Part shown: positions 11,981 through 23,157 of the stretch, in pieces
Layout of the letters: each line of letters opens with the position of its first letter
Numbering within the stretch: position 1 is the first letter of the stretch
Assembly: GCA_963924555.1 (NCBI GenBank)
Contig: OZ004581.1
Span: forward strand, 8,843,338-8,907,337
Direction: 5' to 3'
DNA length: 64,000 bases
DNA from: Crambe crambe
Taxonomy: Eukaryota; Porifera; Demospongiae; Poecilosclerida; Crambeidae
Program-made: the position numbers and the translations under genes
The notes under the pieces: generated by a model
Told to the model about the DNA's origin: nothing
Database searches by the model: none
The model's input: the letters and a program-made list of their open reading frames with translations, nothing else

Positions 11981-12055
11981 AAAATATGGTTCAGCTCTGC
12001 TAGAAGTAGCCTTCTTCTCTGTCTCTTCATTCTCTTCACCTTTTTTATCACTCAT
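11981..12055 (-). CDS. First coding exon MSDKKGEENEE (locus A)
   Basis: Twenty-five codons from ATG to a TTTT|GTGAGTGC donor, leaving in phase 0. The peptide is MSDKKGEENEETEKKATSS followed by RAEPYF: short, highly charged, Glu/Lys-rich, with no signal peptide. An almost identical exon heads locus C (55674-55748; one Thr-to-Ala change), and a decayed copy lies at 16597-16675. The position immediately 5' of each micro-exon array, with the same downstream intron, indicates a common leader exon for this gene family. I do not recognise the peptide. Confidence 0.65.
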
Positions 12056-13612
12056 GATGTGATCCAGTAAATATTTCTTACCTGACAAAACAATCGCATG
12101 AGTCGTCGATCCAAAGGTCTGTGGATTCAAAGGTTATAATGATTCACTATGCATGTGCAAGATGCAAATTGTGTACTGTACAGGAGAGAAGTAATGATGG
12201 ATCAGTGTGTCTATCCACAACACAATAACATAACCTCCTCATAGATTGAAGAAGGCATACACTCACACACAAAAAGGAAAAAAAGAAATCTAAACTCTCA
12301 CAGTATTGGAATCTGCAACTGTGAAAAGGTCATGTAACCAAGGGTCCAAAGTGATTTATTATGGCATGGAGACAAAGAACGGAGAAATATTGGCCTATTA
12401 ATAATGAAGCTGAAGATTTTCAGAATTTCTTTTTGAGCTATAAAATTACATTTGGGAATGCAATGGAAAAAATGGAGGAAGGCACTCGCGTGCTAGCTAA
12501 GCATTAGCAAGCATGCAGGTTCTGTGCGCATGCGAGAGCCTGCATGGGGATGAGGCTAAACATTAGCTGGATTGTAGCGACTGATCAATTTAATGTAGCT
12601 GTATCACATTTTAGTAGTTTACTTCAGGAATATCAGCAATAGCTAGAAGATTCACTGGCAGGTAGGTTACACATAGTTTTCCAACTCTATGTACTTCTGG
12701 TAGCAGCACATCTACTAAGGCCACTGGAAACATTCCTATAGTATGAAATGTCTATCACCAAGGTATTGTGTTATCAACTTTAGCTAGCTATGTGCTTCAT
12801 GGCAGCACACATGTTTAGCTTTAGCTAATTAGAGCATGAAATCACCCTTGTCCAAGTTATGCAGGATTTTAATGGTGACTTAAGGTAAGGGGTCTAATAC
12901 TTGGACAGTACCAAATATTGGCAATGGCAACTTCATTGTGTTAATAATCATTAAAAGCGCTGAGCCAGCCCACATGCTTTAAGTTCTAATTAGAGCTCAT
13001 CCCATAGTCTTCTTGCAGTGTTCAGTTCAAGAGTGAGATTAAGCTTTTGTTTACATAGCTAAGAGAGTGTTGTTCTAAGAATTGATACATGACTAACCAC
13101 AAATACAAAACATGCTCATTTTGATTAGTAACTCGTATACTTTTTCATTAGCTTACTCCATTTTTACTTTTTTAAAATTTATATAAGAGTAGCTCTGTAC
13201 CAAATAATGGACAGGTTAAAAATATTTACAGGATATTTGATGGTAGACGGGATTGGACACCTGAAATCTTCAGGCTGCACTTACAGCTATACTAAATGAT
13301 AAACTCTCCCTTAGAACTACTTTTGGTGTGCCTAAAAGAAATTGGAAGCTGAGTGGAAAAAGATGGAATGACAACATGAACAAGGACAGAGCTGGTAAAG
13401 GATATGGTCAGGGATGACGAGGAAAAGCTATGAATCGTGTTGCTTTATACAGAATCCATGTCTTCAAGTGACTCCAGCGATGCCGAGAGTAATGAAAGAG
13501 ATGAGGGGTGTGGTCTTTTGTCAGCTGACGAGAGCAGTGATGCTGCAGTTGAAAGTTGATTATCAATGCATCATTTGTGGGAATTCAGGATTGTGTTGCC
13601 TGTGATGAGTAT
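12056..13612. other. Upstream/intergenic region, no gene seen
   Basis: AT-rich sequence containing the 5' flank of the locus A first exon. The first part (12056-12160) is shared with the flank of the locus C first exon at 55749-55850. No long open frame, RNA gene or obvious element was recognised. Confidence 0.5.
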
Positions 13613-13760
13613 AGGTTATTGCACGAAGTCGAGGAGTTTCGCTATTTTAGAACCTGAGAGCTGTTGCTATTATGGTGACCGAGGGCGAAGCCCGAGGTCA
13701 TCATAGGCAACAGCTCGAAGGTCCTAAAATAGTGGAACTCTGAGGCTGAGGGCATTAACC
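13613..13760. mobile_element. Foldback element (imperfect inverted repeat)
   Basis: Two arms of about 65 bp face each other around a GAGGGCGAAGCCC core: CTATTTTAGAACCTGAGAGC on the left matches the reverse complement of the right arm near 13710-13735. It looks like a MITE or foldback copy. No target duplication was identified. Confidence 0.65.
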
Positions 13761-13989
13761 TACTTAGACTATGGCGGCAAGTGGGTTACAACACAATGCA
13801 GCTTCAATGAGTCCCTTTTATACTGCCAAATGTTCAGCAGTCTTGATGTAATTAGTGATCATGAATATGATTAATTTTTATTTTTTCTGTGCACTTTTCT
13901 ACACTTTTCAAGCAATTCAAGTATGTAGTTTTTACCACTATTTATTAGTAAAATTTAAAGCAATGCAAAATATAATCATATTCATTATA

Positions 13990-14235
13990 CAAACAAGTGA
14001 GCACGAAAATTTCTTCTAGGGATAGCCTAAATCTAGCTGGGCTGTATAATGTACTGCAGCCTCGTATGAAAACAATCCCTACATTTACATCCACTGCCTA
14101 TAGCTAGCTATGGCAGTTGTAAAAGTAGGGATTGTTTTCATACGAGGCTGCAGTACATTATATAGCCCAGTTCGATTTTAGGCTATCCCTACTTAACTTT
14201 TTATTTAGAAGAATTTTTGGTGCTCACTTGTTTCT
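13990..14235. mobile_element. Foldback/MITE, about 250 bp
   Basis: Inverted arms of about 115 bp. ACAAGTGAGCAC, GGGATAGCC and GTACTGCAGCCTCGTATG on the left recur as reverse complements on the right, around a short loop near 14095-14110. The inner 45 bp are nearly perfect and the outer parts are diverged. Confidence 0.7.
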
Positions 14236-15407
14236 ATCCTTTTTTTGAAAGTAAGTTTGTATAAGTAAAGAATTGAGGGTGGCAGTATTGATCGTCATTT
14301 GAACTGAGAGAATGCAGTGATTATTAATGGTACTATAGTCTATACAAAGTCAGCTCTACATAAACCTATCTTTTTTTCTTTTGTAGGCACATACACAGTC
14401 TCTGGAAGAATTTATTTAGCTATTTAAGTTTTATCTATTATTTAATATAAGACTTTACAGCAACAGCAATGTAAATGACATGTGCATGGCATGGTAAAGT
14501 GAGCTGACTACACTACAGCCAAGTGCTGGCTCTATAGGATGAGCATCTGTACTGCAATGCAGCAAGGAGTGTCAGGAAGATCATCAGATAAGAATAAATA
14601 GTTAGCTAAACGATTAAACTGAAGACTTAGCTTAGCTACTAAACTGATTAGGCTGCACCGTAGGCCTTATATGTGGCTCCACCCATATGCTCCACCCCCT
14701 ACTGACGTGCGCTTCAAAATGGCGTAGAAAGATTAGCTGAGTGCTGATTTGTGAAGTAGCGCTTTAGTCAAAACTAATAGCAAAAGATCAGCCTCTAGGT
14801 GCCGCTCTAACAGATGGCCAAAGCAGAATTTTGATGACTATAGCCAGTAAGTCGGTACGTCGATCTGATTATTATAAAGAAAAAGAACAAAAGTAAATTT
14901 TAGAACTCGTTTTTTTCTTATGTTAGCGAATGAATTTTTGGTTTTGAACAGTCTCCTTTCTTCTTTGTAGATGTAATAATTCACTGTAGCCTTCTGAGAA
15001 AGTAGAGTAAGGGTAGAAGAGAAGGAAGAGTTTTAGTTTATACAGTCTTATGACCTTTGACCCGCCATCCCTACTTAGAGATAGCGCACTCTCGATAATT
15101 GCATTCTTTTAAAAACACAATGAAACCCATTGAAAGGTCTGAGAGTTTGACACTATAAAAACAGCCCTGGTCATTATTAGTTTAGAGATGGTAGTTTCAC
15201 TGTTTTAAAAACCTCATTGTGGTCAAAACTTCAATACCCGAGGGGTGGGAATATTTCACAAGGCCTGGTGGGAATATTTCACAAGGCCATAAGCCAGAGT
15301 GGAATAATTATGCCCAACCAAGGGATCTGATATTCAACAAAGGAGTGTGCAATAAGTATTTTATCATATATAAGTGGATTCTACAGTTTCCAGCCAGGCA
15401 GCTACAT
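14236..15407. other. Non-coding stretch, nothing recognised
   Basis: No open frame with coding character, splice pattern or tandem repeat stood out on either strand. A short local direct repeat (ATATTTCACAAGGCC, 15250-15287) is the only structure noted. Confidence 0.4.
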
Positions 15408-15416
15408 ATGCGTGTA

Positions 15417-15836
15417 TAGTATGGCGTAGCGGCGACCCTTACCAACCTAAGGGAAGGAAAAGGGTCTGGGGACATTAGCATCAACGACTTGTCACTTTGG
15501 AACGTTAATTTACAACAAGATTATCACATGCACGGTATAATCATAATTTTGCGCGCATCAAGAGCCTTGCTCAAATTCTGGTGGATGACCTGTAGTGAAG
15601 TTGCTAAATATAACTAGATAGCTTATATTAAAACTTTGACTAGATACGACATAGCTATTAAAGCATTTTCTACATAAATCTATCATCTTCTTGGCCCTTA
15701 TCTCTTCCAAATTTTCCATCAAGCGATCTGATTGGTGGCGTCAAAATCTTGACGTGAGACACAAGTCGTTGATGCTAATGTCCCCAGACCCTTTTCCTTC
15801 CCTTGGGTTGGTAAGGGTCGCCGCTACGCCAGACTA
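15417..15836. mobile_element. MITE with about 76-bp TIRs and 9-bp target duplication
   Basis: A 420-bp element. The left end begins TAGTATGGCGTAGCGGCGAC and the right end ends with its reverse complement (TAGTCTGGCGTAGCGGCGAC when inverted). The arms match for about 76 bp with only two mismatches seen. It is flanked by the direct repeat ATGCGTGTA at 15408-15416 and 15837-15845, a perfect 9-bp target-site duplication. Long TIRs with 9-bp duplications are characteristic of Mutator-like elements. There is no coding capacity, so it must be non-autonomous. Confidence 0.88.
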
Positions 15837-15845
15837 ATGCGTGTA

Positions 15846-16596
15846 GGAAGTTGTAATGTGAACCTGTAATACTTACCACATTCGATAAGCCTATCAGCCC
15901 ACCAGACCTACAAACAACTAAGATAAGCCAATGCACTTTGACAAACCGCTGTAGAATTTAATTAAGCTTGCCTATCATCTTCAGAAATGTCTGCCAAAAA
16001 TGTTGCTAGGCTAGTGTGCGCATGCATAGACAATGCATTGAATAATGCCATTGCATGAATACCGTGGGTAACGGACCAATCAGATTGCTTGAATCCACAT
16101 ATAGACTGGTACTGTGTGGATACCAAGGACTAGATATCCTTTCTGAGTATTGACATTACATTGACTATATCAATAGTCAATACAGGGTTCTATCTAGGAT
16201 TTTTTAATAGGGGGAAGAATATCTGTGTGGGAAAATTTTTACCTTGGCCATGCCCACTTTTGCCCTTCTCGGATATCAAACCATGCCTACTTGTAAAAAT
16301 AATACAAACAATGACTTTTAGCTAGCAGCTGCAATTGTTGACATGAGATTAAGATTACACTCCTAACCCCCCAGTAGATAGAACCCTGCAATATTGTTTG
16401 TTCAATGGGTATTGGTGTACAATACTCAAACTGTGTGTACAAAAATTAGTTCCAATGTCCAATAATTGGTCCAAATATTTTTTTGTAGAAAAGGGTGGGT
16501 TTAAGTTGGAGTCAAAAAATGAGTAAAATTCACTGTTTCCAATACCACTCAGTAAACCTTAAGTGTCCAAAATATGGCCCTTTACATCTGGCTACA
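15846..16596. other. Non-coding stretch, nothing recognised
   Basis: AT-rich sequence without a supported gene, RNA or repeat. Confidence 0.4.
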
Positions 16597-16675
16597 TCAC
16601 TCACAAAATATAGTCCAGCCCTACTAGAAGTATAGCCGCCTTCTTTCTCTTTCTTCTTAATCTTTACTTGAGGTT
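16597..16675 (-). pseudogene. Decayed copy of the MSDKK first exon
   Basis: On the minus strand GAGAAAGAAGGC, ACTTCTAG and TATATTTTGTGAGTG align with the 3' part and donor of the first exons at 11981-12055 and 55674-55748. The ATG is gone and small insertions break the frame. It probably marks the 5' end of a third, now defunct, locus that includes the exons at 18.2-20.5 kb. Confidence 0.6.
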
Positions 16676-17156
16676 TTACGCCCCCTTTTTATGGGTCACG
16701 CCCAGCTAGTTTTTACGTGCAGACTGCGCAGGCGCATGTTGCTACGTGTAACCCAAAACTGTGCATTTTTGCACATCCAGTTATCCGGGAGAAAAACGGG
16801 AAATTTCCTGCTAATGAATATTCATTGTCGGCATGTAGGCACTATCAGTAATTAGACTATAGCTAGTCACAATCAAGGAATCTGATTGGTCCATTTGGTG
16901 AATTCTATTCACTTAGAATCACGCCTTATGGCACTTAGAATCACGCCTTATAGCACTTAGAATTCACTTGCCCTAGGTAAACCCGGTAAAGATGGTCATT
17001 CCAATTGGTCCAATTCTAGCAACGCATCGCGGTGGCCACGGTTATTGTTTCTAGGTGCGCTCTGATTCATGTTTGTTGCATTTAAAAACCATGGTTATTG
17101 TTTCCAAGTGCGTGTTGAGGTAAGTTAAACAACTCCAGTGATTGGCTATAGTCTAA

Positions 17157-17307
17157 ATAAGTTAGACACCTCGACCAACGGGATCTACGGTCTGTTTAGA
17201 AACCTTCGGGCCCTTAGTAGCGCCCTCGCTGCGCTCGGGACGCTACAGCCCAGGGCTCTCAGGTTTCTAAATAGACCGTAGATCCCTTGGTCTCGTTGTC
17301 TAACTAT
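17157..17307. mobile_element. Foldback element
   Basis: AGTTAGACA...GGGATCTACGGTCTGTTTAGAAAC on the left is mirrored as the reverse complement on the right. Arms are about 50-65 bp around a GC-rich centre (GCGCCCTCGCTGCGCTCGGG). Confidence 0.7.
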
Positions 17308-17400
17308 TATATAGAGATCTCAGTGAACAATAGAAAGATCGATAAGCGCTTTGATTCAAGTGCCTTTGCTTTGAAGAAGCTTTGATGTTTGCTTTCATCA

Positions 17401-17427
17401 CTCCTTTTTTTTTTTTTTTTTTTTTTT
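17401..17427. repeat. Poly-T tract
   Basis: An uninterrupted run of about 25 T. Confidence 0.9.
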
Positions 17428-17554
17428 CAAAGGAATGACTAGACATGCATGCCTCTACTTGCCTACGTAGCCCATAGTTGTTTGGAGGTGTTAGCAGGAG
17501 AAGAAGCGGTGGAAAGGAGTGGCTCGTGCAGCTCGAGCTGCAAGTCAGGTTGCC

Positions 17555-17644
17555 ATGGGGAGCATCAATGACGTAGGATTGGCCGTCCAATTTGCCACTG
17601 GTGTGTCGATCCTTTCTCGAGAGAAGAAGACTGCACTACTGAAG
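17555..17644 (+). CDS. Possible first exon of a small plus-strand gene
   Basis: ATG in a strong context (GTTGCCATGG) followed by 30 codons, MGSINDVGLAVQFATGVSIL then SREKKTALLK, ending at an AAG|GTAAAG donor in phase 0. Joined to the exon at 17867-17908 it would encode 43 residues. One of the few coding candidates on the plus strand, and unrelated to its neighbours. I do not recognise the product. It could be chance. Confidence 0.35.
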
Positions 17645-17866
17645 GTAAAGGGGTAAGGGATTGGAAACCCGCCCCCGCATCCGTACATATACTCCTTGTC
17701 CGAGAGAAGTTTGCATGCAGTTGTTATTATGGTTTCAGACCCCCCTGACCTATACAAACTCTGGATCACAGAAACACTACTCTTTAAGTCTGTGGCACTG
17801 TAGCTACAGTTAAGTGGATGTTTACACAATCACATATCACATGCGTCAATCTATGAATCTATGCAG

Positions 17867-17908
17867 GAGTATTTAGCAGGTCGAACTGTTGCCAATTTGA
17901 CTTACTAG
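17867..17908 (+). CDS. Possible second exon of the small plus-strand gene
   Basis: Follows an ATCTATGCAG acceptor. In phase 0 it reads EYLAGRTVANLTY and then TAG. The phase matches the donor at 17645 across a 222-nt intron. Confidence 0.3.
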   Translation, partial: EYLAGRTVANLTY

Positions 17909-18248
17909 CATCCATTGCACTATAATAATAGAGCTCTCATTGAAATGCCTAATTTTTCAGTCACCTTCAAACTTCATCTATAAAGTTGGGGGGAAATTAC
18001 TATGACTGTACAAATTTTTACATTTGGATACATCAGTGATACTTGTGATAGCTATTATCTTCCATGCTTGTTCTTATTCCTATGCATGCAAACACACTTG
18101 GTGGCTGACATGAATAATACAACACAAGGAGATGCTACACAACAAGGTTGTCCTCAAGGTGTGAGATTTGACATTAATTTCCTATAATTATTATTACACT
18201 AGTTGGATCAATCGAGATAATGCACACCACCTCTACCAGCCCCACCCT

Positions 18249-18556
18249 TCAAATAATGCGCATGCACAAAAAGTTAACATCTCTAATAGATTTAGCAAGT
18301 TGGTTCAATCCAATATCTTCTAGCACAGAAATCAGAGTCTCCCAGGACACAGGATGTCTCCCTTTCCTTGAAACACTCAGTAGTTTGATGTCTTGTGTGT
18401 TCTTCATCAGTTCTCTCACAAGGGCACTGATGTGAGCTCCAGTCTGGTCTTCCAGGAGGAGAATCCCAAACTGACGGTAATTTGTTCCCACTACTTTAGA
18501 GTCTTGTAAAGGGAAGCAGATGATGTCCATCATGGTTGGGGGACTGCAAGAACAAC
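18249..18556 (-). CDS. Death-domain exon of the decayed paralogue (locus B)
   Basis: Ends at a stop at 18249 and starts after TTGCAG (18557-18559), with a second NAG 13 nt further in. It encodes GTNYRQFGILLLEDQTGAHI..., then PVSWETLISVLEDIGLNQLAKSI, clearly homologous to the Death-domain exons at 264-601 and 21285-21586. The SWETLISVLE..LNQLAKSI helix pair is nearly identical to the 21 kb copy. Exon phase 1 (or 2 with the inner acceptor) does not match the phase-0 exit of the nearest upstream exon (19619-19731), so an exon may be missing or the gene is dead. Confidence 0.6.
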
Positions 18557-19618
18557 CTGCAATTAAGGGCCCATGAAGTTTCACTCAGATAAGGGAGTCT
18601 ATAGTCCACCCAACCCACTTTGCCAGTGTATGCTTTGAGGTACACACATGCTTGTACATGTACATAATACTGTAGCTATGACAACTGTAGTGATAGGCAT
18701 TCCTGCCTATGATCGCATCACACTGTGTTGAATTGTATTGCCAGCACTATATACGAGTCAGAGGCAGTTGCCAGCTCATCTAAGGCACTGGAAGTATGGT
18801 TCATATCAAAGAGTCAGTGAGATTATGTGACTGTGCAGTGAGATGAGAGCATGCACCTAGCTCTCCATTAAAGCCACTCCGCAATGTCCTATTCCAACCA
18901 TTTGACCTCCCTAAACCTCCTTATTAAGCCTGGCCCATATAAAATAAATAAATAAATAAGGCAAACCAATAAGAATGTGGTCACAGTAACAGTGCCCTTG
19001 AAGTGCATGTTGTGATTCACCAACTGAAATGCCTGCAAACTGCCATTATGAAGTACTAGTTCTACTAACCATTTATATAATCATTCTCCCTATTAAATAC
19101 CGTATAGCGTGATATTTTCGTGGATAAAAATTTTCATGGTTAATGCACGAGAATAAGGGAATTTATATGGTTCACACATCAATATTATTTTGCAAAATCA
19201 CAAAATTTTTGCGCTATATAGACCCTTTGCTCACTAGTGGATTATTAGAGAGAACAGACTGTACAATTATAGCAACCACCTCTGGGCCACCAAAAGGTGG
19301 TCTCTTAATGGAGGTGGTCTCTTAATGGAGGTGGTAATGGAGGTGGTCTCTTAATGGAGATGGTAATGGAGGTGGTCTCTTAATGGAGATGGTAATGGAG
19401 GTGGTCTCTTTACAGAAGTCAAAATCAATGGTACAAGCACTATTGGGACATAACCAAGTGGTCTTTGAAGGGAGGTGGTCTCATTTCATTGTATCCACTC
19501 ACTCAAGGTGTCATCTCTAACTTGACTCTTTGACTGATTTCCTTGTTGGTTCACTCTATAGATATACATGGTGGAGGTTGTTTCATAAAAATGACATTCT
19601 TTAGTCATAGCCACTTAC
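18557..19618. other. Intronic/intergenic sequence of locus B with short repeats
   Basis: Contains an (AAAT)n stretch near 18940 and a GGAGGTGGTCTCTTAAT tandem repeat (listed separately). No further exon of matching phase was found. Confidence 0.4.
19296..19405. repeat. Short minisatellite (GGTCTCTTAATGGAGGT-type)
   Basis: TGGTCTCTTAATGGAGGTGG-like units with optional TAATGGAGATGG inserts repeat about four to five times before fading. Confidence 0.8.
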
Positions 19619-19731
19619 ATCAGGATCACTGCTTGTTCCTAGTGGTAGAGATTTGCTCAAAGTTGTGGACTGAGTAGGTGTTGGACTGCAACCAGGTTGA
19701 AGTTGAGGTGCACTTTGCAACTGGTTCAATG
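19619..19731 (-). CDS. Pro/Thr/Ser-rich linker exon of locus B
   Basis: CTCAG acceptor, 37 codons (LNQLQSAPQLQPGCSPTPTQ, then STTLSKSLPLGTSSDPD), GAT|GTAAGT donor. Entered in phase 1, matching the coiled-coil exon at 19818-19865. A flexible, uncharged linker. No counterpart was noticed in locus A. Confidence 0.45.
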
Positions 19732-19817
19732 CTGAGATGGAAAACATAATCATAATATCTACAATCAGTGACAGGTCAGAGAATAGACATAATACATTAT
19801 CATTACTAGTTCACTAC

Positions 19818-19865
19818 CTTTCTCCAATTCTTTTTTCAACTGATCAATTTCCTTGTCCTTTTTGG
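19818..19865 (-). CDS. Coiled-coil exon of locus B
   Basis: Encodes KKDKEIDQLKKELEK with phase 1 entry and exit. Same type as the locus A coiled-coil exons. The acceptor (CAACTGAG) is weak. Confidence 0.45.
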
Positions 19866-20127
19866 CTCAGTTGTAGCTGGGACTTATTCAGAAGCACTGC
19901 AATTACCTGGTCACAACATGAAGAGTCAGCGGAGAAGAAGTATAGTCAGAAAAATTATTGTTAATACAGGTACATCCCAACACCTGCACATGAAGTAAAT
20001 TGTGCATTTATGGCTGACTGGGTCAGTCCAAGATCTGAATTCAAATGTGAAGTTTGACACTCTAAAGATAAGAAGGAATTGATTGAGTTTGAGTATCCAT
20101 CTACTATAGCTAAGCTACTCACTTCAC

Positions 20128-20234
20128 CTTTCTCCAATTCTTTCTTAATTTCCTTGTTCTTTCCTTGTATTTCTCTGCCCTTTAAACTCAGTATTCCTTG
20201 TGAGTATGTCAGTTCATACTTGTGGTAAATCAAT
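20128..20234 (-). CDS. Post-COR linker/coiled-coil exon of locus B
   Basis: CCAG acceptor, entered with one base, 35 codons (LIYHKYELTYSQGILSLKGR... ending KKELEK), phase 1 exit. Equivalent to 2727-2827 of locus A (LTYHKHGSYKEYFEQQ...). The shared YHK start and the same phases show these are paralogous exons. Confidence 0.5.
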
Positions 20235-20249
20235 CTGGAAAAAATTACA

Positions 20250-20296
20250 AAAACAAACGAAAACAAACAAACAAACAAACAAACAAACAAACAAAT
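20250..20296. repeat. (AAAC)n microsatellite
   Basis: AAAC/ACAAACAAAC units in the intron just upstream of the locus B linker exon. Confidence 0.85.
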
Positions 20297-20339
20297 AACC
20301 AATGGGTAGTACAAGTAGCTAATACATGCTATGCTGATC

Positions 20340-20518
20340 AGATGCTGGAGGAGGTGATACTACCTCTATCTCTTCCTGCCACAGGTCTAGCAGAATCTTG
20401 GCAATTATTGTTGATGAACAATAAGTGTTCTGAAGGCTTCTGCCATTTCCTTCACCTTCTCACACTTCTGAACCTCCATAGCAATAACCTCGAGTTCAGA
20501 AGAAGAGATAATAGCAAT
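20340..20518 (-). pseudogene. Frameshifted remnant of the ROCO C-terminal exon (locus B)
   Basis: After a TTTCCAG acceptor it reads IAIISSSELEVIAMEVQKC then EKVKEMAEAF, matching the end of the ROC-COR exon of locus A. An 8-nt deletion relative to locus A follows the GCCT codon boundary and leads to a TAA. Downstream sequence (GATTCTGCTAGACC...) is still alignable but out of frame, and the final GTAAGT donor is lost. The rest of the ROCO exon is absent, so locus B is a broken duplicate. Confidence 0.7.
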
Positions 20519-21284
20519 CTGGAAAAAATTAAACACACACTTATTGGATAGACATAATTTAAAATAAAAAAAAAGGTTCACACCATTATCAAAACAGTTT
20601 AGGCACAATAACTCCTCAGGTGCTGAATAGAGATCTCTTACCTTGCATGAACATACACCTCTTGTGAGAAACTTACTCATTCTCTGCTTTGAAGATGGCT
20701 AAGACATGGAGATAACACTTAGTAACAACATCAACTCAGCAATCCCATTGGAACAAAGGTGAGGCTCATATCAGTGGAACCTCAGATAAAGGACCAAGCT
20801 AGCTAGCTACATCCATTCAGATACTGTGGACTCCATCTAATCCGGCACTTTTGGGGCCATGGAGAGGTGTCCTGATTAGGGGTGACCTCATTTCATGGGT
20901 GAAGTATACTTTTTAAAGTGACCTGAATACAAAGGTGACCTCATTTCAGGAGTTAGAGGGAATTCACTGCATGTATGCTTTGTCCTCACTGTAGCTACAG
21001 GCTATTCCTTTCGGACAGTTTTGGCGGCACAATAAAGTTGGTCAGTCGCATGTCATCTTTGATATTGAAACTGATCTGGTGGAGGACGATCAGAAGGCAC
21101 AGCAGGCTGGTTTCAAACTCCTTCATGGGACTAACTTCTTTCTCCAAGATATAGCTATAGCTGATTCTTTCATGAAACAACTTCTTTCTGCAAACATTCA
21201 CTGTAGCTGCATTATAATTATATTTTGTAATAATTCTTTCACAAAAAATAATAACAAGGGGTATTTAAAGCACTGGCTATATAG
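20519..21284. other. Non-coding gap between loci B and C
   Basis: No supported exon. Contains TGACCTCATTTCA repeats (20885-20955) resembling a degenerate element. Confidence 0.4.
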
Positions 21285-21586
21285 CTACATGTAAATCTTA
21301 GCTTCTATCGACTTTGCGAGTTGGTTGAGTTTGCATTCTTCCAGTACAGAAATAAGAGTTTCCCAGGACACAGGGTTTTTCCCCCCTCCTTGTAGCCATT
21401 CTTGTAAGATTTGAATATTGATTTCTTCTGCATTTTTCATTTTTTCTTGTTCTATGGCTTTAATGCGTGCACCAGTCTTATCATTAAGGAGACATATTCC
21501 AAATTTTCTATACTTGTCCCCCAACTCTTCAACCAACTCATATTGGATAATTTCAGGCATGGATGGGGAGCTGCGAAGTCCTGGTC
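21285..21586 (-). CDS. Terminal Death-domain exon of the ZU5 gene (locus C)
   Basis: Starts after TCCACAG (21587-21589), is entered in phase 1 (matching the exon at 21963-22161), and ends at a stop at 21285. It encodes PGLRSSPSMPEIIQYELVEE, then LGDKYRKFGICLLNDKTGARI, a Trp-containing QEWLQGGG segment and SWETLISVLEECKLNQLAKSI. The pattern is a Death-type fold. A ZU5-UPA-Death order is known from UNC5, PIDD and ankyrin, and expanded relatives are common in sponges (family knowledge). Confidence 0.72.
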
Positions 21587-21962
21587 CTGTGGATCAATTC
21601 TTATAATGGTTACGATAGGTATACTCTTATCACATGCTACATGCATTGTGCTTCAAAACATATGGAGTGCACAAGGCTATGATAATAACTAAATATTTAC
21701 CTTCTTTCCTCCAATTATACTGAATGCCACACGCATGTTCTGGATGTAAAACATGAGATTATAGTTCACTGGTATTTTCATCATTTTAAAATATTATATC
21801 TTGTCTCTTATCTTTTAAGACTCTCCCCCTCTGCTGGCCCCCTCAACTTTCATTTTGTTCCTACTCCACTGCATTAGCTCATACTTTTGTGCACGTATGT
21901 AATTCTCATGCATGCAGGAATACATCTACCAGTAGCTTACATTATAGCTACCTATTACTTAC

Positions 21963-22161
21963 TAGCACACGTTAGTAGAACAGCATAAGGCTCATCCTCA
22001 TTCTTATTCAAATTAAATTTGAACTTTACACTTAGGGGACATTGATGTTGTGGTTTGGGGGAGATCTCCATCTGCATTCGAGGCGGATGTCTCTTTTGTT
22101 GATCCAGTGATTCTATCAATTTTCCATCCTTATTCCAAAACTCCACATCTTTAAGAAGTAC
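21963..22161 (-). CDS. UPA-like exon of the ZU5 gene (second)
   Basis: TTGATAG acceptor, phase 0 entry, 66 codons plus one base, GCTA|GTAAGT donor (phase 1). Encodes VLLKDVEFWNKDGKLIESLD..., then a beta-rich PLSVKFKFNLNKNEDEPYAV segment. Position and strand-rich character suggest the C-terminal half of a UPA-type domain between ZU5 and the Death domain. The UPA call is by context. Confidence 0.6.
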
Positions 22162-22549
22162 CTATCAATATATTTGACCACATGATAAAGCTAATAAACC
22201 ATAATGCAGCTGGTAACAGGGATTATTAAAAGTTCTACATCCTCTCAAGATGTTCCATGTTAGGTTGTTTTGTTGACTGTGAGCATGCATAAAAAAAGTT
22301 TCTTTATTTGCACATGCAATGACATGCTTCCACTCCACTTGTACATGGCTAGAAATTCAGACCAAAAGCATTTTAGGTTGATAAATCACTTATTAACCTC
22401 CTGCAGTGGTCGATAAATGCTGAACCAAGTCAGTGATCAACCTCAGTGCTTACAGTCTAAATCTAATTTACACATGCATGTAACCTTGTGCTTATAGCAT
22501 AGAGACCTACACTTTGTGTGTAGCATGTACTATTTTATTCTCAAATTAC

Positions 22550-22690
22550 CTTGTGTGGCTTTGTTATTGCTATTTCATCGCTACAGTCAATTTCAGTTAA
22601 TTGAATATATCCATCACTTAAATCCTCCAGTGTGAAATCTTCTAGATGGAGATGTTTATACTCTTCTTCTGGATAATGATGTTTAAGCCT
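22550..22690 (-). CDS. UPA-like exon of the ZU5 gene (first)
   Basis: TTGTCCAG acceptor, 47 codons, phase 0-0, AAG|GTAATT donor. Encodes RLKHHYPEEEYKHLHLEDFT..., acidic with a short beta-strand-like DGYIQLTEIDC. Its phases link the ZU5 exon (exit 0) with the exon at 22161 (entry 0). Confidence 0.6.
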
Positions 22691-23157
22691 CTGGACAACA
22701 ACCAAACAAATAAAATTAAAGCATCCCACTTGGAGTAGATATGAGTTTTTGGTATAAAAATGAAGCTGAAAATAGATTACGCAATTCAAGGCTCATTCAA
22801 GGTGAAATCCACTGTGTTTTTGAGCAAACACTTTATACCCACCTAATGCAAGCACCTCTAAATAAGATAGCTAGTGTCCTTAATTAAAGTCTTGAGCTGT
22901 CCAGTAGCAGATCTTTTATGAACATTTGAACATTATAGAGACAGTAATACCTGCTGGTGAGAAGCAAATCACCTCCTTCACTGAATTTTAAGGAAAGCAC
23001 TCATTCATGACTATACTTTTCTAAAGCACTCTTTTTTCTTTTTCTTTTTGCATGGAAACAATACAAACAAGTATATAACCTCCAAGATAAGGACAATTAA
23101 AGGTCTTTCCTTCCAAGTGTCCTCCATTCAGAGGTTCCACTGTAATTATGAACTTAC

